DNA of 20,581 nucleotides from JASJBU01 sp965372385 (GTDB taxonomy: Bacteria; Pseudomonadota; Gammaproteobacteria; Chromatiales; Chromatiaceae), in assembly GCA_965372385.1 (NCBI GenBank), contig CBDVCD010000027.1:1-20581 (forward strand), in the 5' to 3' direction. Shown here one piece after another: positions 1 to 6,436 of the stretch (position 1 is the first letter of the stretch; every line of letters begins with the position of its first letter). Position numbers and translations under genes: made by a program. The notes under the pieces were generated by a model. The model did not search any database. It saw nothing but the letters and a program-made list of their open reading frames with translations, and was not told where the DNA came from.

Positions 1-12
1 TCTCACCCAAAT

Positions 13-519
13 ATGAACGTGATCTTCGGACAAATCATTTTTTCCGCGGCCCTTAGCCTGCTGCTGCCCGCGATCTGCTGGGGTCTCAGCACCGATAAGG
101 ATCAGCCCATCCATCTGGAGGCCGACAGCGTTGAAATCGATGAGGCCAGTGGCATCAGTATCTACCAGGGTAACGTCATCATCACCCAGGGCAGTCTCAA
201 GCTCTGGGCCGACAAGCTGTGGATCCATCGCCGCAATGGCCAGACGGAGAAGATCATTGCCCGTGGCGAGCCGACCCGTTTCCGACAATTGATGGACAAC
301 TCCAATGAGGAGGTCAAGGGCCGCGCCAAACAGGTAGAACTCTATCCTGTCAAAGACGAGCTTCACCTGACGGATGAAGCGATGCTGGAGCAGGGCAAGG
401 ATCAGTTCCGCAGTGACCGCATCATATTCCTGCGCAGTCAATCCCTGCTGAAAGCGGGTGCCAGTGCCCAGGGTAAACAGCGGGTGTATGTCATCATCGA
501 ACCGGACCCAACGCCATGA
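13..519 (+). CDS. lptA: LptA, periplasmic LPS transport bridge protein
   Basis: LptA forms the periplasmic bridge that carries lipopolysaccharide from the inner-membrane LptBFGC complex to LptDE in the outer membrane. The 168-residue product starts with a Sec-type signal peptide (about residues 1-24: hydrophobic core followed by AICWG). An OstA-like beta-jellyroll domain follows (about 32-145), with the typical opening QPIHLEADSVEIDE and the SGISIYQGNVIITQG strand pair. The length is normal for the family. The next gene is lptB, the usual order. lptC would be expected just upstream, but only 12 bases lie before this ATG, so it cannot be seen and the start has little upstream support. The stop codon falls just before a hairpin that covers the lptB start region. 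Recognition is confident from sequence style and context. Confidence 0.93.
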   Translation: MNVIFGQIIFSAALSLLLPAICWGLSTDKDQPIHLEADSVEIDEASGISIYQGNVIITQGSLKLWADKLWIHRRNGQTEKIIARGEPTRFRQLMDNSNEEVKGRAKQVELYPVKDELHLTDEAMLEQGKDQFRSDRIIFLRSQSLLKAGASAQGKQRVYVIIEPDPTP

Positions 520-520
520 T

Positions 521-583
521 CCTAGAATCCTCAGTGCACCACCACAAGCGCACCCTTCACGGTGTTCAACTGAGGATTCCAGG
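521..583 (+). promoter_or_regulatory. Long hairpin covering the lptB ribosome binding site
   Basis: The lptA-lptB gap holds an inverted repeat. Bases 521-534 pair with 570-583 (13 of 14 pairs; the inner ten, GAATCCTCAG with CTGAGGATTC, are perfect). A second short stem lies inside it (CACC 537-540 with GGTG 561-564). The right arm contains the GAGGA (572-576) that is the only good Shine-Dalgarno for lptB, and the arm ends directly at the ATG. The fold would therefore hide the ribosome binding site. The structure is seen by eye; regulation is inference. Confidence 0.6.
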
Positions 584-1309
584 ATGAGCCAGCTGCGCGT
601 TGAAAACCTGCAGAAGCAGTATCGTAAACGCAAGGTGGTCGATGGAGTATCGCTCTCGGTCGATACGGGAGAGGTGGTCGGCCTGCTGGGCCCCAACGGT
701 GCGGGCAAAACCACCAGCTTCTACATGATCGTAGGGCTGGTACCGGTAGATCAGGGGCGCATCCTGCTCGATGAGCAGGATGTCACCGATCAGGCCATGC
801 ACGTGCGCGCCCAGCGGGGTATTGGCTACCTGGCCCAGGAGCCGTCTATCTTCCGGCGCCTCTCCGTGGAAAACAATATTCTCGCCATCCTCGAAACCCG
901 TAAGGAGCTGGACCGGCTTAGCAGACAGGAACGCTGCAGCGAGTTGCTGGAAGAGTTCGGCATCAGTCACCTGCGAAAAAACCTGGCAATGAGCCTCTCC
1001 GGTGGTGAGCGGCGACGCCTGGAGATCGCACGGGCCCTCGCCGTTCGACCCCGCTTCATCTTGCTGGACGAACCTTTTGCCGGCGTTGACCCCCTGGCAG
1101 TCATGGATATCAAACAGATTATCCACCACCTCAAGTCGCTGGATATTGGTGTACTGATCACTGATCATAATGTACGGGAGACCCTCGATATCTGCGATCG
1201 CGCCTATATCATACATAATGGCTCAGTCCTGGCTGAAGGGGATACGAAGTCCATTCTGAGCAATCCTGAGGTACGCTCCGTCTACCTGGGCGAACACTTT
1301 ACCATGTAA
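584..1309 (+). CDS. lptB: LptB, ATPase of the LPS transporter
   Basis: LptB is the cytoplasmic ATPase that powers lipopolysaccharide extraction by LptFG in the inner membrane. The 241-residue product has a Walker A (GPNGAGKT, 36-43), a Q-loop Gln (about 85), an ABC signature LSGGE (138-142), a Walker B FILLDE (158-163) and a switch His in the ITDHNVRE segment. The open frame extends upstream to 458, but that stretch overlaps lptA in another frame and looks non-native. The ATG at 584 has GAGGA 7 nt upstream and gives exactly the usual family length and N-terminus. It lies 64 nt after lptA, separated by a hairpin. rpoN follows after 152 nt. Confidence 0.96.
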   Translation: MSQLRVENLQKQYRKRKVVDGVSLSVDTGEVVGLLGPNGAGKTTSFYMIVGLVPVDQGRILLDEQDVTDQAMHVRAQRGIGYLAQEPSIFRRLSVENNILAILETRKELDRLSRQERCSELLEEFGISHLRKNLAMSLSGGERRRLEIARALAVRPRFILLDEPFAGVDPLAVMDIKQIIHHLKSLDIGVLITDHNVRETLDICDRAYIIHNGSVLAEGDTKSILSNPEVRSVYLGEHFTM

Positions 1310-1393
1310 AAATAGAGGAATAGAGACGGTAATCATTGCTATTTCAATGATCCCAATCAGAATATTCGAATAAGAATTTCACCTACCCCGTGA

Positions 1394-1424
1394 TTTTTTA
1401 GCTAGAATGGGAGTGGAATAATAT
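1394..1424 (+). promoter_or_regulatory. Tentative sigma-70 promoter for rpoN
   Basis: The 152-nt gap between lptB and rpoN is AT-rich and has no gene. TAATAT at 1419-1424 is a good -10 hexamer, but the matching -35 (TTTTTA, about 1395-1400, 18-nt spacing) is weak. It would give rpoN its own promoter with a leader of about 30 nt. This is a by-eye call only. Confidence 0.25.
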
Positions 1425-1461
1425 ACAAATAACATACCAGGTTTAACGATACATTCTGCAC

Positions 1462-2946
1462 ATGAAGCAGACACTGCAGCTACGACTCGGTCAACATCTC
1501 ACCATGACGCCGCAACTGCAGCAGGCCATCCGCCTGCTGCAGTTGTCCTCTCTCGACCTGAGTCAGGAGATCCAGGAGGCCCTGGAGACCAACCCCCTGC
1601 TGGAGAGCGAGGATGAGTTTCAACAACATTCGGAAACCACGAGCGGGGAGTATCCGTCACAGGAGCTGGCCGGCTCAGGCAAGGAGCAGACCCCCAGCAA
1701 TGACATCAATAACGAACGGGAGATCCAGACCGACTCCCCCTCCCTGTCTGAGGAACTGCCGGTGGACAGCGAATGGACCGATGTTTACGACAGCTATATT
1801 CCAAACACAGCGGCAAGCGGTGAGGGGGGCGACACTGATTTTCTGTTGCAGAAGGGTAACTCTCAGTCGTTGCAAGACCACCTGCAGTGGCAAATGAATC
1901 TGACTCCCTTCTCGGCGCTCGATAATGCCATCGCAACCGCCATCATTGATGCGATTAATGACAACGGTTACTTCACCGGCAGTCAGGAAGAGATCCTGCA
2001 CTCCCTGCAGGATGAAGAAGTCACCCTGCAGGATATCACGGCGGTTCTCCATCGGGTGCAGGCATTCGATCCCCCTGGTGTGGGTGCGCAAAATCCCCAG
2101 GAGTGTCTCTTGATCCAGCTCCGCCAGCTAGCTGAGGATACCCCCTATCGAAGCGAGGCGATCCGGCTCTGTCAGGATCACTTCAAACTACTGGCCAACC
2201 AGGATCAGGTACAGATCAAACGGCGGCTTAAGGTTGATGACGCAGCGCTGAGCGCAATCACGCAACTGATTCGCTCCCTGCACCCGCGACCGGGGACCCT
2301 GATCGCCGAGGCCGAGGCCCAATATGTCGTGCCTGAAGTATTTGTCACCAAGCGCAACAATCGTTGGCATGTGGAACTCAATGGCGAAGCGACCCCAAAA
2401 CTTCGGGTCAACGGCCAATATGCCAAGCTTATTCGTCGCGCCGACCAGAGCGACGACAACGTCTTTCTCAAGAATAATCTGCAGGAGGCCCGCTGGTTCA
2501 TCAAAAGCCTGCTGAGCCGCAATGAAACCATCCTCCGGGTCGCCACCAAGATCGTGGAATATCAACGCGGATTCTTCGATCATGGAGAAGAGGCGATGAA
2601 GCCACTGGTGCTGAGAGACATTGCCGAATCACTGGAGATGCACGAGTCGACCATCTCCCGCGTCACCACCCAGAAATACATGCATACCCCCAGGGGGACC
2701 TATGAATTCAAGTATTTCTTCTCCAGCCATGTCAGTACCAGCGCCGGAGGCGAGTGCTCCTCCACCGCCATCCGGGCACTGATCAAAAAGTTTATTGCCG
2801 CTGAAAAGCCAAACAAGCCCCTCAGCGATAACAAAATTGCCACCATTCTGTCCGAGCAGGGCATAGAAGTTGCCCGCCGGACGGTGGCCAAGTACCGCGA
2901 GTCGATGAGCATTCCGCCATCGAACGAGCGCAAACGCCTGGTTTAA
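1462..2946 (+). CDS. rpoN: RNA polymerase sigma-54 factor RpoN
   Basis: Sigma-54 directs RNA polymerase to -24/-12 promoters and needs AAA+ activators to melt DNA. The 494-residue product shows the full three-region layout. Region I (1-50) is rich in Gln and Leu and starts MKQTLQLRLGQHLTMTPQLQ. An acidic linker (about 50-130) follows, then the core-binding domain (about 135-330), a helix-turn-helix region (about 380-420, LRDIAESLEMHESTISRVT) and the RpoN box ARRTVAKYRE (471-480) near the C-terminus. The ATG at 1462 gives the canonical N-terminus, although the Shine-Dalgarno is weak. It is followed by hpf, ptsN and hprK, the standard proteobacterial rpoN neighbourhood. Confidence 0.98.
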   Translation: MKQTLQLRLGQHLTMTPQLQQAIRLLQLSSLDLSQEIQEALETNPLLESEDEFQQHSETTSGEYPSQELAGSGKEQTPSNDINNEREIQTDSPSLSEELPVDSEWTDVYDSYIPNTAASGEGGDTDFLLQKGNSQSLQDHLQWQMNLTPFSALDNAIATAIIDAINDNGYFTGSQEEILHSLQDEEVTLQDITAVLHRVQAFDPPGVGAQNPQECLLIQLRQLAEDTPYRSEAIRLCQDHFKLLANQDQVQIKRRLKVDDAALSAITQLIRSLHPRPGTLIAEAEAQYVVPEVFVTKRNNRWHVELNGEATPKLRVNGQYAKLIRRADQSDDNVFLKNNLQEARWFIKSLLSRNETILRVATKIVEYQRGFFDHGEEAMKPLVLRDIAESLEMHESTISRVTTQKYMHTPRGTYEFKYFFSSHVSTSAGGECSSTAIRALIKKFIAAEKPNKPLSDNKIATILSEQGIEVARRTVAKYRESMSIPPSNERKRLV

Positions 2947-2948
2947 GT

Positions 2949-2997
2949 GTCTGCCAGCAGACCCCTACAACCAGGCAGGGTGATGAGATAACTCATC
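2949..2997 (+). promoter_or_regulatory. Two small hairpins in the rpoN-hpf gap
   Basis: Two stems are visible: GTCTG (2949-2953) with CAGAC (2958-2962), and GATGAG (2982-2987) with CTCATC (2992-2997) around an ATAA loop. The second ends 4 nt before the strong hpf ribosome binding site (AAAGGAG, 3002-3008). Neither has a T-tract, so a simple intrinsic terminator is unlikely. They could be an mRNA processing or stability element. Confidence 0.35.
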
Positions 2998-3014
2998 TAA
3001 GAAAGGAGATAACT

Positions 3015-3341
3015 ATGCAAATCAGCGTGACCGGCCATCATGTCGATATCACCGATGCCCTGAAAAACTATGTCGATAGCAAGTTTGAACGCCTAGAACG
3101 CCATTTCGAGCACGTCACCAATGTGCATGTGGTTCTAAGCGTGGAAAAACTGCGTCAAATGGCGGAAGCCACCATGCATATCAATGGCGCCAAGGTCTTT
3201 GCCGATTCGGTACACGAAGACATGTACGCCGCCATCGATGGCTTGACCGACAAACTGGACAGGCAGGTCATAAAGCACAAGGAGAAGATGCAGAGCCATC
3301 GTGGCGGCAATGGCGCCAAATACGCCGCCGATATTGAATAA
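3015..3341 (+). CDS. hpf: Ribosome hibernation promoting factor (HPF/RaiA family)
   Basis: HPF binds the decoding centre of the 30S subunit and stabilises inactive ribosomes in slow or stationary growth. The 108-residue product is the short form. It starts MQISVTGHHVDITDALKNYV, typical of the family, continues with the KFERLERHFEHVTNVHVVL segment, and has the conserved DMYAAIDGLTDKLDRQVIKHKEK helix near the C-terminus (about 75-97). It lacks the C-terminal dimerisation domain of long HPF. A strong Shine-Dalgarno, AAAGGAG, lies 6 nt before the ATG. Its place between rpoN and ptsN is the usual one. Confidence 0.96.
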   Translation: MQISVTGHHVDITDALKNYVDSKFERLERHFEHVTNVHVVLSVEKLRQMAEATMHINGAKVFADSVHEDMYAAIDGLTDKLDRQVIKHKEKMQSHRGGNGAKYAADIE

Positions 3342-3366
3342 CAACAAACAAACTGACGAGGTCTTC

Positions 3367-3831
3367 ATGTTTCCCGACGGATTCATAGTTGAGAAACGCA
3401 TCGGCTGCAACGTGGCCGCGGCCAGCAAGAAACGCGTGCTGGAACAGTTGGGCCAACGCTTGGCCGAGACTGTTCCGGCACTCACCCAGGATAACGTCTT
3501 CGATGCCCTGCTGGAGCGCGAACGGCTTGGCAGCACCGGACTGGGCAAAGGCATTGCCCTGCCCCATGCCCGCATGCCCCAGGTGGCCAAGGCGGTAGCT
3601 GCCTTCATCAAATTGCCTGCGGGAGTCGATTTTGATGCGAGCGACGGTCAATCGGTCGATCTCGCGTTTGCCATGCTGGTGCCGAATGAGACAACCGAGG
3701 AACACCTGCAGCTGCTGGCCCAACTGGCAAAGATGTTCAGCAATACCAACTTCTGTGACGCCCTGCGCAAGGCAGATTCATCCGCCCAACTGTTTCGGCT
3801 TATCCGGCAGCGGGATGCCGCGATCAGATAA
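3367..3831 (+). CDS. ptsN: PTS EIIA-Ntr regulatory protein PtsN
   Basis: PtsN is the terminal phosphoacceptor of the nitrogen-related PTS and acts by protein contacts (for example with potassium transport and sensor kinases in other bacteria), not in sugar uptake. The 154-residue product has the EIIA fold with the phosphorylatable His67 in GIALPHARMP. The frame is open upstream to 3301, but those codons overlap hpf. The ATG at 3367 follows a GACGAGG ribosome binding site and gives the normal family N-terminus. Its stop overlaps the first base of hprK, so the two are probably translationally coupled. Confidence 0.95.
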   Translation: MFPDGFIVEKRIGCNVAAASKKRVLEQLGQRLAETVPALTQDNVFDALLERERLGSTGLGKGIALPHARMPQVAKAVAAFIKLPAGVDFDASDGQSVDLAFAMLVPNETTEEHLQLLAQLAKMFSNTNFCDALRKADSSAQLFRLIRQRDAAIR

Positions 3832-4772
3832 TGCCTCCCCCCACTAGGATCAAGGATCTTTTTGCGCTGCTCGGTAAGGAACTTGAGCTGAAGTGGGATG
3901 GCAAAGGCGGTGACCGGCCCATCATCCGGGATACCGATGAAGGCTCCAAAGAACCACCGGTTGGCCCTTTCAACATGATCCGCCCCAACCGTATCCAGAT
4001 CGTGGGTCCACCGGAGCAGGCACATCTGCAGTCGCTGGGTGCAGCGAACTACCGGGATTGTCTCGTACGACTCTTCGACACCCAGCCCGCCGCCATCATC
4101 TTTACCGATAATCTGGCCCCCTATGCGGAATGCGCCAGACTTGCCGCAAAAACCAATACGGCATTCCTGCAGACCCCGCAACCGGACTACCGGGTCATCC
4201 GTTATCTACTGGCCTATTTCAGTCAACCTAAAAGCGAGACCACCCTGGTCCATGGTGTATTCATGGAGGTTCTTGGCAAGGGAGTGCTGCTCAGTGGTGC
4301 TCCAGGTATTGGCAAGAGTGAACTGGCCCTCGCCCTGGTCTCCCTGGGTCATCGCCTGGTAGCGGATGACTCAACGGAATTCACCCGTGCTGAACGTAAT
4401 ACCATCACGGGCCGCTGTCCGCGGGTATTACAGGATTTTCTTGAAGTCCGGGGGTTGGGCCTTCTCAATATCCGCGCCATGTTCGGCAACAGCGCCATCA
4501 AACCCCAAAAGGTCCTCCACCTGATCATCGATTTACAAAGTCTGGACGATGAGGCCCTGGCGAAAATGGACCGACTGAACGGCAGTCACTCCAAGCACGC
4601 CATCCTTGGCATCGAGATCCCCATGACCACACTGCCAATCGCCCCGGGCCGTAACATGGCGATCCAGGTCGAAACCGCGATCAGGCAGCATCTGTTACTG
4701 CTTAATGGATATAATGCAGCGGAAGACTTCAGCAAACGACAACAGGAATTTATTGACCGCCAATCGATCTGA
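3831..4772 (+). CDS. hprK: HPr kinase/phosphorylase
   Basis: HprK phosphorylates HPr on Ser46 with ATP or PPi and also removes that phosphate, tying the PTS to energy status. The 313-residue product has an N-terminal domain (about 1-130) and a C-terminal kinase domain with His141 (LVHGVFMEV), Walker A GAPGIGKS (156-163) and the family signature around EVRGLGLLNIRAMFG (205-219). Length and motifs match the family. The ATG overlaps the ptsN stop by one base. The HPr encoded about 1.4 kb downstream has Ser46 in the right context, so substrate and enzyme are both present in this cluster. Confidence 0.96.
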   Translation: MPPPTRIKDLFALLGKELELKWDGKGGDRPIIRDTDEGSKEPPVGPFNMIRPNRIQIVGPPEQAHLQSLGAANYRDCLVRLFDTQPAAIIFTDNLAPYAECARLAAKTNTAFLQTPQPDYRVIRYLLAYFSQPKSETTLVHGVFMEVLGKGVLLSGAPGIGKSELALALVSLGHRLVADDSTEFTRAERNTITGRCPRVLQDFLEVRGLGLLNIRAMFGNSAIKPQKVLHLIIDLQSLDDEALAKMDRLNGSHSKHAILGIEIPMTTLPIAPGRNMAIQVETAIRQHLLLLNGYNAAEDFSKRQQEFIDRQSI

Positions 4773-4781
4773 GTAGCCGAT

Positions 4782-4810
4782 TACCAAATGATATCATTAG
4801 GATTTGGTAA
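4782..4810. promoter_or_regulatory. Perfect 9-bp inverted repeat between hprK and rapZ
   Basis: TTACCAAAT (4782-4790) and ATTTGGTAA (4802-4810) are exact reverse complements around an 11-nt centre that contains GATATC. No T-tract follows, so it is not a classic terminator. It could be an operator or an mRNA hairpin within the 122-nt gap. No other convincing signal was seen in that gap. Confidence 0.4.
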
Positions 4811-4894
4811 CAATCTCTGATAGTGAGTATCCCCGTCATATCTGGATTAATCTACGCTTTCGCGATACAACTCTAAGAAACAGTCCATCGCACT

Positions 4895-5755
4895 ATGGAA
4901 ACCAAGTTACTGATAATTACCGGGCTCTCCGGATCCGGTAAGACCATCGCCCTCCACACCCTGGAAGATCTGGGCTACTACTGCATGGACAACCTTCCAG
5001 TCTCTCTGCTGGAGGCCTTTGCGAAAAACCTGATCGATAAACCCGAGGCAACCTTTGCGAGAACCGCCGTCGGTATCGACGTCCGCAGCCAGCCCGACCA
5101 GCTCTCTAAACTGCCACATATGGTCTCCACCCTGCGTGAGCAGGATATTCAATGTGAGGTCATCTTTCTGGAGGCGCAACCAGACACCCTGATCAAACGT
5201 TTCAGTGAAACCCGCCGCAGGCACCCGCTCTCCAGTGACAAGCGCTCACTCGACGAAGCCATCAGACAGGAACGCCTCCTGCTGGAACCACTGATCAGCA
5301 ACGCCGACCTGTGCATCGATACCACGCACACCACGCAGCATGAGTTGCGCGACCTGATTCAGGGCCGGGTGGTGGGTGATAAGCACCAGGTCTCACTGCT
5401 TTTCCAATCCTTCGGTTTCAAACATGGCGTCCCCAGGGATGTGGATTTTGTGTTTGATGTACGCTGCCTGCCCAATCCCCATTGGGAGACAGAGCTACGC
5501 CCTCTCACCGGCCTGGATCCCCAGGTAGCGGCATTCCTGAAACGCTTCAGCGAGACTGAACTCATGCTGAATGATCTGACCCAGTTCCTGGAACGCTGGA
5601 TTCCCCGTTTCGAAGTGGACGGCCGCAGCTATCTGACGATTGCGGTTGGCTGCACCGGCGGTCAGCATCGATCAGTCTTTGTCACCGACAGATTATTCAA
5701 CTACTTTCAAACTCAGGGCCACAACGTTCTGAGCCGTCATCGGGAGCTACCATGA
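4895..5755 (+). CDS. rapZ: RapZ, RNase adapter / nucleotide-binding protein
   Basis: In E. coli RapZ binds the small RNA GlmZ and hands it to RNase E, which controls glucosamine-6-phosphate synthase. The 286-residue product has an N-terminal P-loop (GLSGSGKT, 10-17) and the C-terminal RNA-binding domain with GCTGGQHRSVF (252-262). Length is normal. The start is preceded by only a weak ribosome binding site, but METKLLIITGLSGSGKT is the usual N-terminus. The stop overlaps the next gene in an ATGA, so rapZ and the downstream PTS genes are coupled. Whether the GlmZ role holds here is not known. Confidence 0.95.
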   Translation: METKLLIITGLSGSGKTIALHTLEDLGYYCMDNLPVSLLEAFAKNLIDKPEATFARTAVGIDVRSQPDQLSKLPHMVSTLREQDIQCEVIFLEAQPDTLIKRFSETRRRHPLSSDKRSLDEAIRQERLLLEPLISNADLCIDTTHTTQHELRDLIQGRVVGDKHQVSLLFQSFGFKHGVPRDVDFVFDVRCLPNPHWETELRPLTGLDPQVAAFLKRFSETELMLNDLTQFLERWIPRFEVDGRSYLTIAVGCTGGQHRSVFVTDRLFNYFQTQGHNVLSRHRELP

Positions 5756-6153
5756 GTATCGGACTCCTCATCATTACACACCAAAAGATCGGCGATGCAT
5801 TGCTCAAGACCGCCACCCATATGCTGGGGATCTGCCCACTGAACACCCTCACCCTGGAGGTCTGCAATAGCAGCAATCCTGATGAAGTACGCACACAGGC
5901 CCGGGGGCTGGTAGAACAGCTGGACCAGAGTGACGGTGTATTGGTGCTGACGGACATGTATGGCTCCACCCCCAGCAACATTGCCGCAACCCTGTTGGAA
6001 AAGGGGCGGGTCCATGTGGTCGCCGGCATCAACCTGCCAATGCTGGTCAGGGTGCTAAACTATGCAGATCTGGAGCTGAGTGAGCTCACCACCAAGGCGG
6101 TCAGTGGGGGCCACGACGGTATCGTACAATGCATCCCGGGATCAGCAGGATGA
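5752..6153 (+). CDS. PTS mannose-type EIIA component
   Basis: The 133-residue product is a single-domain EIIA of the mannose/fructose family. The phosphorylatable His10 lies in LLIITHQKIGDALL, and the conserved VLTDMYGSTPSNIAATLL loop is at about residues 63-80. In normal sugar PTSs this domain passes phosphate from HPr to EIIB, but no EIIB or permease is seen here, so a regulatory role is inferred. The start overlaps the rapZ stop (ATGA). The HPr gene begins 13 nt after its stop. Confidence 0.93.
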   Translation: MSIGLLIITHQKIGDALLKTATHMLGICPLNTLTLEVCNSSNPDEVRTQARGLVEQLDQSDGVLVLTDMYGSTPSNIAATLLEKGRVHVVAGINLPMLVRVLNYADLELSELTTKAVSGGHDGIVQCIPGSAG

Positions 6154-6166
6154 GACGCACAACCCC

Positions 6167-6436
6167 ATGATCAACAGACAGATTACTATCGTCAACAGGC
6201 TGGGGCTCCACGCACGTGCCGCGGCAAAACTGGTGAGCTGCGCCAGTAGCTTCCAGAGTGCTGTACACCTTGGACGGAAAGGTCAAAGAGTCAATGGCAA
6301 GAGTATCATGGGGGTGATGATGCTGGCCGCCAGCCAGGGCAGCACCCTCGAAGTGGAAATATCCGGAGAAGATGAAACCGAAGCGCTAAGGGCTCTGGAA
6401 GGCCTGATCAACGACCGATTCGGGGAGGACCAGTGA
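6167..6436 (+). CDS. ptsH: Phosphocarrier protein HPr
   Basis: HPr shuttles phosphate from EI to EIIA proteins. The 89-residue product has the active His15 in NRLGLHARAAA and the regulatory Ser46 in NGKSIMGVMML, the site used by HprK. The open frame runs upstream to 6080, but that part overlaps the EIIA gene. ATG 6167 gives the standard length and N-terminus. There is no good Shine-Dalgarno close to it (AGGATGAG ends about 12 nt upstream), so translation may depend on coupling to the EIIA gene. The stop overlaps the EI start. The protein could equally be called NPr. Confidence 0.94.
   Translation: MINRQITIVNRLGLHARAAAKLVSCASSFQSAVHLGRKGQRVNGKSIMGVMMLAASQGSTLEVEISGEDETEALRALEGLINDRFGEDQ

Noticed and set aside
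458..583. Upstream extension of lptB to 458
   Set aside because: The added 42 residues overlap lptA in another frame, lack a ribosome binding site and exceed the standard LptB length.
566..1216. A 216-codon open frame antisense to lptB
   Set aside because: It mirrors a highly conserved ABC ATPase and shows no domain or ribosome binding site of its own.
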